The notes under the pieces were generated by a model. The model was not told the origin of the DNA. It made no database searches and was given only the letters and a program-made list of their open reading frames with translations. Shown one piece after another: positions 32,984 through 41,369 of a stretch of 64,000 bases of DNA. The stretch comes from Euryarchaeota archaeon UBA103 (lineage in GTDB: Archaea > Thermoplasmatota > Poseidoniia > Poseidoniales > Thalassarchaeaceae): positions 24,399 through 88,398 of the forward strand of contig DAYH01000023.1 of the NCBI GenBank assembly GCA_002506825.1. Direction: 5' to 3'. A program made the translations under genes and the position numbers. Numbering within the stretch: position 1 is the first letter of the stretch; every line of letters begins with the position of its first letter.

Positions 32984-34602
32984 GCGAAAGGAATCGAGGC
33001 AGTGGCGAAGGTATGCAAATTAACTACAGTTAAGATACATGGTTTGGGTTGGAATCCCAGCATCCTCTGGAAATCTGTTTGATTCTGCCACGTCGAACTG
33101 TGTACCATGGTTGTTCCTTTGTAATTACCAACAAAATGACCATGTACATGCCCGGTAACAAAAATATCCGGCACTGTTGAAATTACCAAGTTATCTTCTG
33201 GTTCTGGAGAAAGCGGAGTTTTTCCACCCCACGATGGGGCTAAGTGCCTTCTCTCCAGCATCGCTTGCATTGCTCTTTCTGGCTGAGAGTATGAAACAGA
33301 TCTCAAAGTTGCAACGAAATCATCTATGCTCTTTCCATGATATGACAGCACCCTCACCCCATGTAAGCTGAAATCACATGGATTTCCTACAAAGGTAGCA
33401 TCTGAATAGTCCTGCTGAACCTCTGGATCGAGCGCTGGTTGTGGCTCTGCGGGCCTTACCGCATCATGGTTCCCAGGAAGTATGATGACATCTACCCAGT
33501 CTGGTAGTCCTTCGAGAAGTTTCGCAAGCTCCGAATACTGATTGAATAGATCCTTGATCGACAAGTGCCTGTCTTGACCGGGATAAATTCCAACCCCATC
33601 AACTCCATCTCCACTTAGAACAAAATACTTGATTGTTTTAGCCAGTGGATCGTTATTGAACCATGTAATCATTTTCTCCCATTGGGGACCTAGGAATGTC
33701 ATACTCCCGACATGCGTATCTGATAGGAAGGCGGCGGATACTGCTTGATCTTCTGCCGCCATAGATTTGGAATGCACGCCTAATGGAGGTAGGTGAATAT
33801 CTTGAACGAAGAAAATTGGATCCCCCTCGCCTACAAGAAAATATCCACTAACCCCTACGACATCATCATCCATTAGTCCGTCCAAAGCTGGATGTACTTC
33901 AGAAGCATCCGATGGCGGCTTTACTATGCATCTAACCTGGGCTGTTTCGTCCTCGATAACGAACATCAAATTCTTACTCTTGGCCCACCGCATATCAGTA
34001 GCGAGACCGACCATTGTCACCTCGTAGTCCCTGCTGGAATGTCTCTGGCGATTTCTCCAAGCTTCCGAGGCCGGAGTTGGCCTCCTTGGAAGCGAGTTTG
34101 CGGACAACATCATCGATCTGATCTTCTTTAGTCTGTCTGTGAAGCAGGATTTCATGTCTGACATCTTACCCTCGGTCACTGAGTTTCCAGTAATATCGAA
34201 ATGAATCTCAATCTCAGAGTCTACATCAGTGGCGTGCATCGGAAAATCTGCCAGATTATATTGCTCCAAACCGTGTGGTCTAGGAGGAGGAGCTAGTTCG
34301 AGAGTCTCTGAAGGGGCTACAGTCCTACCCATGGATGAGTGACTATTAGGATTTGGAAGAGTAACTTGTCGTGTTTTTGGAGATTCTGCTTGCATATTTT
34401 CGACTGATGTAGATGCTGTAATGGAAAGTAGTTCGCTAATAGTTCGGAAGTCTAGAATTTTCACTCCAGACGCCCTAGCGGCTTGGATAAGAGGCTGTAG
34501 GTCTTCCAATTCCTGTATTATTTGCTGTGACTTCCTGCCGATTACAAGAATACCTGAAGAAGCCAAAATTCGCTGTCTTGCAGGCCAATCGTCCGAGACC
34601 AT
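32980..34602 (-). CDS. polB: DNA polymerase D small subunit DP1 (3'-5' exonuclease)
   Basis: Euryarchaeal replicative polymerase D small subunit with calcineurin-like phosphoesterase activity. From ATG 34602 the protein has 540 residues: a helical N-terminal region, a linker, an OB domain with TMVGLATDMRWAKS and VEDETAQVRCIV, then phosphoesterase motifs SDTHVG, LSGDGVDGVG, PGNHDAVR, SYHGKS and VTGHVHGHFVG. All metal ligands appear present, so the proofreading nuclease should be active. A TTG three codons earlier (34611) is an alternative start. The large subunit DP2 is not in the window. Confidence 0.94.
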   Translation of the reverse strand: MVSDDWPARQRILASSGILVIGRKSQQIIQELEDLQPLIQAARASGVKILDFRTISELLSITASTSVENMQAESPKTRQVTLPNPNSHSSMGRTVAPSETLELAPPPRPHGLEQYNLADFPMHATDVDSEIEIHFDITGNSVTEGKMSDMKSCFTDRLKKIRSMMLSANSLPRRPTPASEAWRNRQRHSSRDYEVTMVGLATDMRWAKSKNLMFVIEDETAQVRCIVKPPSDASEVHPALDGLMDDDVVGVSGYFLVGEGDPIFFVQDIHLPPLGVHSKSMAAEDQAVSAAFLSDTHVGSMTFLGPQWEKMITWFNNDPLAKTIKYFVLSGDGVDGVGIYPGQDRHLSIKDLFNQYSELAKLLEGLPDWVDVIILPGNHDAVRPAEPQPALDPEVQQDYSDATFVGNPCDFSLHGVRVLSYHGKSIDDFVATLRSVSYSQPERAMQAMLERRHLAPSWGGKTPLSPEPEDNLVISTVPDIFVTGHVHGHFVGNYKGTTMVHSSTWQNQTDFQRMLGFQPKPCILTVVNLHTFATASIPFA

Positions 34603-34656
34603 GTCAGTCAAGGGAGAAGGTCACCTCATGATGATATCGCTAAAGGACTTGTGAAA

Positions 34657-35364
34657 CTACTCTTTGTCGTCCCAATCGGTCAAAGATGCTAAGTCCACCT
34701 TTCCTATATCTTCTGCGACTGTTCTAGGACTTTTCTGCCACTCTAAGCTCCCCTCCCACTCCTCAGAAGAGGGATCTAGCTGAGAAGTGTCAAATGATCC
34801 TTCGGATGCATCTTTGTTCAATGCCTCCTCCACAACGGCCTCATTCTCATCAACCCTATCCAAGGCCTCAAGAGTTAGTCTAAGGGCGAAGGCAGCGAAT
34901 GACCTTTTGTTGTCTAATCTATCATTGTCTCCAAAATCCATTCTCCTCGACAGGAAGTAGTCTCCCGCTATGACTGCAACATGGACCCTGCCTACTTCCT
35001 TGTTACTTGTTGACCCCCCGGGTCCGGCAATTCCCGTAATTCCTATCGAAACATTGGAGTCGGATTGAAATTTAGCCCCCTGGGCCATCTGAATTGCAAC
35101 CTCATGGGATACTGCGCCCGCATCATCACTATCGAATGCCGTCTTTTCTACGCCTAGTTCCCTCATCTTAGATTCATTGGAATAGGTAATCCAACCTTGA
35201 TTGAACCATGCAGAAGCCCCGGAAATATCCGTTATCAGGGAAGCTACTAGTCCTCCTGTGCAGGATTCCGCCACAGAAACGGTCCAGTCCCTCTTCCTAA
35301 GCCTTCTAGCAACGCGGGACGCTAGTCCAGCTGTCTCTTCAACCACGCAACGTCCCGCCGGCAT
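34657..35364 (-). CDS. pncC: CinA C-terminal-type nicotinamide-nucleotide amidohydrolase (PncC-like)
   Basis: Residues about 10-165 match the CinA C-terminal domain, which deamidates NMN in the pyridine nucleotide salvage cycle: SVAESCTGGLVASLITDISGAS with the catalytic Ser, then FNQGWITYSNESKMRELGV and GITGIAGPGGST. The N-terminal competence-type domain is absent. The last 60 residues are an acidic, Ser/Glu-rich extension (SSEEWEGSLEW) that I do not recognise. A GTG at 35367 precedes the ATG by one codon. Confidence 0.85.
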   Translation of the reverse strand: MPAGRCVVEETAGLASRVARRLRKRDWTVSVAESCTGGLVASLITDISGASAWFNQGWITYSNESKMRELGVEKTAFDSDDAGAVSHEVAIQMAQGAKFQSDSNVSIGITGIAGPGGSTSNKEVGRVHVAVIAGDYFLSRRMDFGDNDRLDNKRSFAAFALRLTLEALDRVDENEAVVEEALNKDASEGSFDTSQLDPSSEEWEGSLEWQKSPRTVAEDIGKVDLASLTDWDDKE

Positions 35365-35424
35365 CACTTATTGAATATTCAGTAAATTGAATGATTCCAC
35401 CTGTACTTGAATTACGAAAAATAT

Positions 35425-35500
35425 TGGTGGGTCCGGCAGGAATTGAACCTGCGATCTTCGCTTTGTAAGAGCAACGTCATAACCCCTAGACCACGGACCC
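35425..35500 (-). tRNA. tRNA-Val (TAC)
   Basis: Acceptor GGGTCCG pairs with CGGACCC. The anticodon stem TTGCT/AGCGA has one T-G pair and encloses CTTACAA with anticodon TAC. T-arm GCAGG TTCAATT CCTGC, discriminator A, CCA encoded (TGG at 35425-35427 on plus). Nearly identical outside the acceptor and anticodon arms to the tRNA-Val(CAC) at 60.5 kb. Confidence 0.95.
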
Positions 35501-35562
35501 TATACAGTCGGGGGGGCGTTGTGTTCAAATGGACTGCGGCTAAAGGAGTGCTGAGAGAAACC

Positions 35563-36549
35563 ATGTCCGAAGTAACTGATCTAGTAGAAATGCTAGAAAA
35601 AACAGGGATTCCAATGAGTAATGAGGTAATTGAAGCGTTACTAAATACTAAACCTTCAGATTTTACAGATTTTCCTTTGGAAAGCTTCTGGCATGACTTT
35701 CCTGTCCCTTTTCTTGTAACCGATTCGGGAGTAACAAAAACGATTTCTGCCCCTCACATGATAGTGACCATGCTTCATCACCTAGAGCTGGATGAGGGAC
35801 TTCACGTTCTTCTTATGGGGTCCAAAGGAGGATATTTGGCCACTCTGATAGATTTGATTTGCGGACATGGCGGTAAAGTCACCATAATAGAGCCGCATGA
35901 TGAGATAGCCGAACATACTTCGAATGTTCTTGAGGGCCGTGAGCAATGTGGTTTAATCCGTGTTCTGGGGAAGGAGGCTTTGGAAGATCCATTCTGGGAT
36001 AGGGACGTAGACAGGGTTCTTTTCACAGGCTCCATCAGAGAAATACCAAGTTTTGTCGAGTTGCTAATTGAGGAGGGCGGATTTATTCTAGGACCATTTG
36101 GCGGCAGGATTCAACAGAGGCTAATGAAAAAGGAGTGGCAAGGTGGCACTTGGCTTGAAACCGATTTAGGAGGGGTGGTTTTCGGACCCATGGACATCAG
36201 AGAGTCGGAAAGGGGTTTTCCCGACCCTTTGTTCATAGCAGATGAGTTCGAGGATGCATTGATATTGATTTCATCGGTTCTCGGCGAGAGTTCCGAGGAG
36301 GTTTACAGACTGGAAAGACTTGTAGAATCACTAAGAGGACTCCCCCCTGGGCTTCCAGAGATCACTGATAGCTTCACTGAAGAGGAAATTATTGAACATC
36401 CAGTAATCGAGCTGCTGATGACTGAAGCTGAATGGCTAAATGACCTATGGCCGACTTTCGTCGACATACTTGGATTCGATCTTGAGGGAAGAGTTCCAGA
36501 TTTAGAAGAGCCACTTTTTGGAAAAAGGCATGCAGACTTCACCCCCTAG
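35563..36549 (+). CDS. Protein-L-isoaspartate O-methyltransferase-like protein, extended
   Basis: The N-terminal 200 residues follow the PCMT pattern: SAPHM at 63-67 (family TISAPHM), HVLLMGSKGGYLATLID where motif I lies, and IIEPHDEIAEH as the acidic ribose-binding strand. Motif I is GSKGGY and not GTGSGY, and after residue 205 the protein continues for about 125 residues of unknown, acidic sequence; usual PCMT is about 215 residues. Methyltransferase fold is likely, activity on isoaspartate uncertain. The ATG at 35563 is taken because upstream codons run through tRNA-Val. Confidence 0.7.
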   Translation: MSEVTDLVEMLEKTGIPMSNEVIEALLNTKPSDFTDFPLESFWHDFPVPFLVTDSGVTKTISAPHMIVTMLHHLELDEGLHVLLMGSKGGYLATLIDLICGHGGKVTIIEPHDEIAEHTSNVLEGREQCGLIRVLGKEALEDPFWDRDVDRVLFTGSIREIPSFVELLIEEGGFILGPFGGRIQQRLMKKEWQGGTWLETDLGGVVFGPMDIRESERGFPDPLFIADEFEDALILISSVLGESSEEVYRLERLVESLRGLPPGLPEITDSFTEEEIIEHPVIELLMTEAEWLNDLWPTFVDILGFDLEGRVPDLEEPLFGKRHADFTP

Positions 36550-36603
36550 CTATATTCTTTGTTAATCCGAAGAAGTGATGTCTACGAGTCCTTACGATAT
36601 GGC

Positions 36604-37890
36604 ATGGAGGGGCCGACGCGGGAGTCTATCGATCGTGCGCTTGGGAGCCTAACAAGTGTGGACAATATTGTACTGAAGAGGCTCGGAGATAATGGCAAGG
36701 CTTGGATTGTCGGTGGGTGGGTGAGGGATTCTCTTTCAGGCGGGAGTCCCGAGGACATGGATATTGCAACAACCCTTAATCCTGAACAAATAAAATCAAT
36801 TTTTCCTAAGTCACTAATGGTCGGAGCCAGCTTTGGGACTGTAATAGTTAGATTAGATGATGATCTTGGAGATGGCTCAGAGTGGCAAGTCACGACACTA
36901 AGAAGCGAGGGCGAATATTCCGATGGCAGAAGGCCCGGCAAAGTGAGTTTCCTTGAGGGAGGAGAAGAAAATAGCGGAATTATTGCAGACCTAGGCCGGA
37001 GGGATTTCACAATTAATTCAATGGCAATTGATGCAGAAGGTGGATTCTTAGACCCTCATGGCGGATTAAATGACTTAGAATCGGGCGTTCTGAAATCAGT
37101 GGGCGATGCTAAAGAGAGATTCAAGGAAGACGGTTTGAGAGTACTTCGTGCATTTAGGTTCCTTGATGGCGGGAGAATGGGCATAAGGGAGATGGACGAT
37201 TCGCTCAGAAACGGTATTTTGTCGTCCAAAGAATTTCTATCCGGAATATCTAGGGAAAGAGTGGGCATGGAGATGTCCAAGATACTGAGTGGTGAAAATA
37301 CACATTCTATTGCCTCCCAGATGTTATCATTGGGAGTATTGAGTAGAGTATTCGAGGACCTCCCTCTGGATTTGCCCCCCGAATTATCTACAAAATATTT
37401 AGTCAATCTAGCTTTATTGCTTAGAGGCAGTGAGCTTTCTGGTGAAATGCTCTCGGCTAGGTTGAGGGACCTATTAGTTCTCTCCAAGAATGATCTCTTG
37501 GAAGTATCCATAATGCACGAATGTAGGAACATGATTCTAGATTCGTCAATAAAGTCCTCCAGGAGATTCACTGCCGCTGTTCCGGACGAGAGAAAGGAGA
37601 TGCTTCTCGATTATCTACAGAAATCTGGAACAGACACAGAGGATTTCGTGAAATCGATTGAAGACATAAATGGCCATGGACTACATCTAGATCCGCTCGT
37701 AAAAGGGGCGAGACTGGTCAGTGTAACTGGCCTTCAGCCGGGACCGCGTCTGGGGAGGCTAAAGGGGTGGCTCCACAGAAGGCAGATTGAAGAGGCATCC
37801 AAATCCGAAGAGGAGGTACTAGAGTTCCTTTCAGATATTGACTGGGAGCTATCCGATTACCGAGAATGGGAACACCTAAGCTGGCCCTAG
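36604..37890 (+). CDS. cca: Class II (bacterial-type) CCA-adding tRNA nucleotidyltransferase
   Basis: Adds or repairs the 3' CCA of tRNA. The head domain has IVGGWVRD (35-42) with the metal-binding DMD at 51-53 (EDMDIATT), then RRDFTINSMAI and the LDPHGGLNDLESGVLKSVG and RFKEDGLRVLRAFRF neck motifs of the poly(A) polymerase/class II family. Archaea normally have a class I enzyme of a different fold, so this is a bacterial-type gene. Start: no in-frame ATG upstream; a TTG at 36559 would add 15 residues, while ATG 36604 fits the first helix better. Follows the PCMT-like gene on the same strand. Confidence 0.9.
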   Translation: MEGPTRESIDRALGSLTSVDNIVLKRLGDNGKAWIVGGWVRDSLSGGSPEDMDIATTLNPEQIKSIFPKSLMVGASFGTVIVRLDDDLGDGSEWQVTTLRSEGEYSDGRRPGKVSFLEGGEENSGIIADLGRRDFTINSMAIDAEGGFLDPHGGLNDLESGVLKSVGDAKERFKEDGLRVLRAFRFLDGGRMGIREMDDSLRNGILSSKEFLSGISRERVGMEMSKILSGENTHSIASQMLSLGVLSRVFEDLPLDLPPELSTKYLVNLALLLRGSELSGEMLSARLRDLLVLSKNDLLEVSIMHECRNMILDSSIKSSRRFTAAVPDERKEMLLDYLQKSGTDTEDFVKSIEDINGHGLHLDPLVKGARLVSVTGLQPGPRLGRLKGWLHRRQIEEASKSEEEVLEFLSDIDWELSDYREWEHLSWP

Positions 37891-38424
37891 TCAGGGCAAC
37901 TCGTTTAGCATAACCAAGTACTCATCCTTGTCCATGAATTGGTCTTCGTCGAAATCATCAGAGAACGTCTTGACAATTACGCACCACGCATCCCCATAGG
38001 CGTCCTCATTTACTATGTCGGGATTATCCTCGACATGTCCGTTTAATTCAACAATTGTACACGAAATTGGAGCATTAATCAGCATTCTATCAAATTCGCC
38101 ATCGTACCTAGTAGTTACTGTAATCAAAAGCTCATCAGTATCCACTTGCCCTCCCATTGTTTCGGATTTAGGAGATTTTTGTTCGTCGTCGTCCTCGGAT
38201 AGGCCAGAGTCGGCCTCGATTTCAAAATCACTATCATCACGAGGTCGCGCCAGAACCACTTGTATCACTTCTCCGAACTCAGCCATCAGAAATTCACTGA
38301 GTCCTATCTTGATACTAGTCGTTCCTTCGTCCTTATCCTCATCCAAAACTTGCATCCAAAGATGGTCAAGCGTGTATAGGCGGTCGTGTGCAATGCTGAA
38401 CTCTGCGTAGTCGCTGTCGGCCAT
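37891..38424 (-). CDS. GcvH-like protein lacking the lipoyl lysine
   Basis: The 177-residue protein has glycine cleavage H-protein architecture: LYTLDHLWMQV near the N-terminus, IKIGLSEFLMAEFGEVIQVVL as the first barrel strands, NAPISCTIVELN where H-proteins have YAPVSGEVVEVN, DNPDIVNEDAYGDAWCVIVK (family SPELVNEDPYGxGW) and a C-terminal KDEYLVMLNEL helix. The E-S-V-K-A lipoylation hairpin is replaced by residues around G109-R113, and there is no Lys between 86 and 152. An acidic insertion (about 62-97) separates the two halves. It cannot carry lipoate in the usual way. Stop codons of this gene and cca abut, convergent. Confidence 0.8.
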   Translation of the reverse strand: MADSDYAEFSIAHDRLYTLDHLWMQVLDEDKDEGTTSIKIGLSEFLMAEFGEVIQVVLARPRDDSDFEIEADSGLSEDDDEQKSPKSETMGGQVDTDELLITVTTRYDGEFDRMLINAPISCTIVELNGHVEDNPDIVNEDAYGDAWCVIVKTFSDDFDEDQFMDKDEYLVMLNELP

Positions 38425-38527
38425 GTTACCCGCACCGCCGCCCTCAATATCTCATTTCAACTATTCGTTTCTAGAGATTTGAGAATTACCCAACAAGATA
38501 TTAACAATGTAGTGCCTTTCGGATGTT

Positions 38528-39712
38528 ATGAGCACTATGAATTTTCAAGAGTCAGAAGAGCAGAATATGATTAGAAATATGGTCAGAAGCTTTGCCGAGG
38601 AGGTCCTTCTTCCGACCACACTGGTGAGAGATAAAGAGCAGATGGCCCCTTTGGAAGAATGGGCCAGTTTCTGTGAAACTAGCCTTCAAGGAATTACCAT
38701 AGAAGAGGAGTATGGCGGAAGTCCGGTCGATGATATCACCGAAGCGATAATTGTGGAAGAGTTAGCCAGAGTTGATCCGTCCTTCTCAGTGATGTATTGT
38801 GTACATGTGGGACTGTGCGCCAAGACGATTTCCATTCATGGTAATGAAGAACAGAAGAATAAGTATCTTACTAGGCTAGCAGGCAAAGAAATAGGCGCGT
38901 ATTCTCTTTCTGAGGCTGGTTCGGGTACAGATGCGGCGGCAATGGTTTGCAAAGCTAAAATGAGCGAGGATGGGACTCATTACATCTTGAATGGTGAAAA
39001 AATGTGGGTTACTAACGGCTCCAGTGCAGATATATATGTCCTATTCGCCAAAGATGTTGATCATCCCGAGTATGGCGTAAAGAAACATGGGGGAACCACT
39101 GCCTTCATTGTTGAGAAGGGATTCAAGGGATTCTCAGTCGGAAAAAAGGAAGACAAACTGGGAATTCGTTCCTCGGATACTTGCTCTCTCCTGCTAGAGG
39201 ATTGTATGGTGCCGGTCGAGAATGTGTTGAAGGGCGCAGGAGAAGGATTTCCAATCGCCATGAATGCTTTAGACAATTCTCGCATAGGGATTGCCGCTCA
39301 GGCACTTGGAATAGCTCAGGGGTCGTTTGAATCGGCATTAAACTACTCACAGGAACGCCAGACTTTCGGAAAGCCGATTTCCTATCACCAGAGTATAGGA
39401 AATATTCTCGCGGATATGTCAACACAGATTGAAGCGGCCAGAATGATGGTTTACAAGGCGGCATGGGCTAAACAGGTTCACTACGAAGAGGGCGGGCCTA
39501 GGCATACCAAGGAGGCTAGTATGGCAAAGTTATTTGCCGGGGATACGGCAATGTGGGTCTCTGAAAGAGCGGTTCAAGTGTTGGGAGGTTATGGATATAC
39601 TACTGATTTCCCTGTTGAGAGATTCTTTAGGGATGCTAAGATAACTCAAATTTACGAAGGTACTCAGGAAGTCCAGAGGATTGTCATCAACAGGGCGATT
39701 CAACCTAAGTGA
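38528..39712 (+). CDS. Acyl-CoA dehydrogenase
   Basis: FAD-dependent alpha,beta-dehydrogenase of acyl-CoA thioesters. The 394 residues have the complete three-domain pattern: helical N-terminus, YSLSEAGSGTDAAAM with the flavin/substrate loop, WVTNGSSADIYVLFAK, and a C-terminal domain ending YEGTQEVQRIVI with catalytic Glu377 in the short/medium-chain position. It should pass electrons to ETF (etfBA at 45.6 kb). Likely role: fatty acid or branched-chain amino acid oxidation. Divergent from the GcvH-like gene. Confidence 0.92.
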   Translation: MSTMNFQESEEQNMIRNMVRSFAEEVLLPTTLVRDKEQMAPLEEWASFCETSLQGITIEEEYGGSPVDDITEAIIVEELARVDPSFSVMYCVHVGLCAKTISIHGNEEQKNKYLTRLAGKEIGAYSLSEAGSGTDAAAMVCKAKMSEDGTHYILNGEKMWVTNGSSADIYVLFAKDVDHPEYGVKKHGGTTAFIVEKGFKGFSVGKKEDKLGIRSSDTCSLLLEDCMVPVENVLKGAGEGFPIAMNALDNSRIGIAAQALGIAQGSFESALNYSQERQTFGKPISYHQSIGNILADMSTQIEAARMMVYKAAWAKQVHYEEGGPRHTKEASMAKLFAGDTAMWVSERAVQVLGGYGYTTDFPVERFFRDAKITQIYEGTQEVQRIVINRAIQPK

Positions 39713-39737
39713 TGTGTTTTATTCGGCAACTAGGGAT

Positions 39738-41288
39738 CTAATTGACCCATGCATATCGCCTCTGGCCTTCCAGATCACCTTCAGCACCGATTCCCATTAG
39801 GGCGAATTCGCCACTCGGGGGTACCACAGATTCTTTTCTCGAACCCCTGTGTAGAGATTCGTAAATCGTCTTGTCGATTGGTTTCCTTGATGAGAGCCTC
39901 TCAAATAGTTCGAATTTAGAAGATATCTCCTTCCATTCTGGCTGGACCTCTCCCTCGAAGACCTTGGCCTTGGCCCCAGATCCGTAGCCGCAAAGCCCTA
40001 CCTTATGCCCTCCCATTTCTGTCCCATCCAGATAGTCACTCTCCATAGCGGACATTAGTGCTAAGAAAATTGAGCCTGTATATTGATTTCCAATCAAGCT
40101 TGATGCCCTCTGTGTCTTCTCAATCCTCTGCTCAGCGAACTGTTTGAATTCATCTGTCTTGGAAATCAGTCTCCTGTAATAATCATTGGCGCGCTCAAAT
40201 TCATCCAATCCTTCTGCAGTGTCGGGGAAGGAACCAGGGAGCGGTTCCGGGCCGATCTCTTCTGTTATAGCATCCCAAACTGGGAGATCCCTTCTGTCAT
40301 GCCTGAAGACATCCGGAAACATTCTCTTGCCCTGAAATGCATAGGGGAGGTGTACGATAATCCTCAGCCACTGCTCAGTCAGTATCTCATCGACCTCTGG
40401 ATCGTATCTTCCATCCCTGATGGCCTTAGATCTAAAGTCAATAAATGCTGTTTTTACTGATTCAGAATAGCACCGATTAGAGAATTGCCCATCAAAAACT
40501 GGCATATCCTTATGGATCATCAGCTTTTCATTTTCGAACATTATGTCGTCCTTTTTTGACGACATTGGGAGGAATTTGAGGATTTTCTCTGCTAGGCCGT
40601 CTTTCACCCTCTCACCACTCTCCTTGGCGATTTCTAGTACGTTTTCTATTATCATCCTAGTATTTACTTCTCTTCTCGGCTTGAAGAAGTCGTGGACGGG
40701 CATTGTGGAGACTCCCCAAATATCTGGAATAGTGAGAAGTCTCGGGTTGTGCCTGATTAGAATTGCACCTCCTCCTGCCCCTTGGGTATACTCTCCACTG
40801 GAGCCTAGGTCATACTTGGCATTATCAGCGAAAACCACTATGCCGATCCTGTCCTTATCTGGGCCTCCTCTGGCCACCCAATCCAATGTATTGTGCATGG
40901 CATCTACAGCACCAATACATGCGAATGTCAAATCTACGACATCACAGTTTCTGAAGCAATTTTCACCATATTTTTCAGAATACCTCTGCTCTAGCATGTC
41001 CATTATGTAGGTGGCAGTTGGTTTGGCCCCATCTAGAGCGGACTCTGTGCCCAGATAAATACGGCCGATTTTATTGGGATCAATATCATTCCGATCAATT
41101 AGCCTAGAGGTTGCATTGGCGCCCATAGTAGCAGTATCCTCATGAACATCTGGAATCGCCATCGCAGATAGTCCGAGTCCCTTGTTTAACTTCGCAAAAT
41201 CTGCACCACGGAACTCAGCAAAGTCCTTCATATCGAAGTAGAGCCTAGGAAAATGAATAGCAATATCATCTATACCGACATCTGACAT
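39738..41288 (-). CDS. hmgcs: Hydroxymethylglutaryl-CoA synthase
   Basis: Condenses acetyl-CoA and acetoacetyl-CoA in the mevalonate pathway, needed for archaeal isoprenoid lipids. The 516-residue protein shows GIDDIAIHFPRLYFD at the start, the nucleophile Cys124 in DLTFACIGAVDAMHN, VFADNAKYDLGSSGEYTQGAGG, and a C-terminal YTGSIFLALMSAMES and GLCGYGSGAKA. At 516 residues it is longer than the compact archaeal form of about 350 and more like bacterial/eukaryal HMGCS in size. Confidence 0.92.
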   Translation of the reverse strand: MSDVGIDDIAIHFPRLYFDMKDFAEFRGADFAKLNKGLGLSAMAIPDVHEDTATMGANATSRLIDRNDIDPNKIGRIYLGTESALDGAKPTATYIMDMLEQRYSEKYGENCFRNCDVVDLTFACIGAVDAMHNTLDWVARGGPDKDRIGIVVFADNAKYDLGSSGEYTQGAGGGAILIRHNPRLLTIPDIWGVSTMPVHDFFKPRREVNTRMIIENVLEIAKESGERVKDGLAEKILKFLPMSSKKDDIMFENEKLMIHKDMPVFDGQFSNRCYSESVKTAFIDFRSKAIRDGRYDPEVDEILTEQWLRIIVHLPYAFQGKRMFPDVFRHDRRDLPVWDAITEEIGPEPLPGSFPDTAEGLDEFERANDYYRRLISKTDEFKQFAEQRIEKTQRASSLIGNQYTGSIFLALMSAMESDYLDGTEMGGHKVGLCGYGSGAKAKVFEGEVQPEWKEISSKFELFERLSSRKPIDKTIYESLHRGSRKESVVPPSGEFALMGIGAEGDLEGQRRYAWVN

Positions 41289-41369
41289 TATTTCACCAGC
41301 CTCGCGTAGTAATGGGGGTTATGATACCTGTCCCTAAAGAAACGTTCCAAAAGCGGAAAATCGGATGAA

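Noticed and set aside
35407..35562. Protein extension through tRNA-Val before the PCMT-like gene
   Set aside because: The peptide is the translated complement of a tRNA, a common annotation artefact; the true start is 35563.
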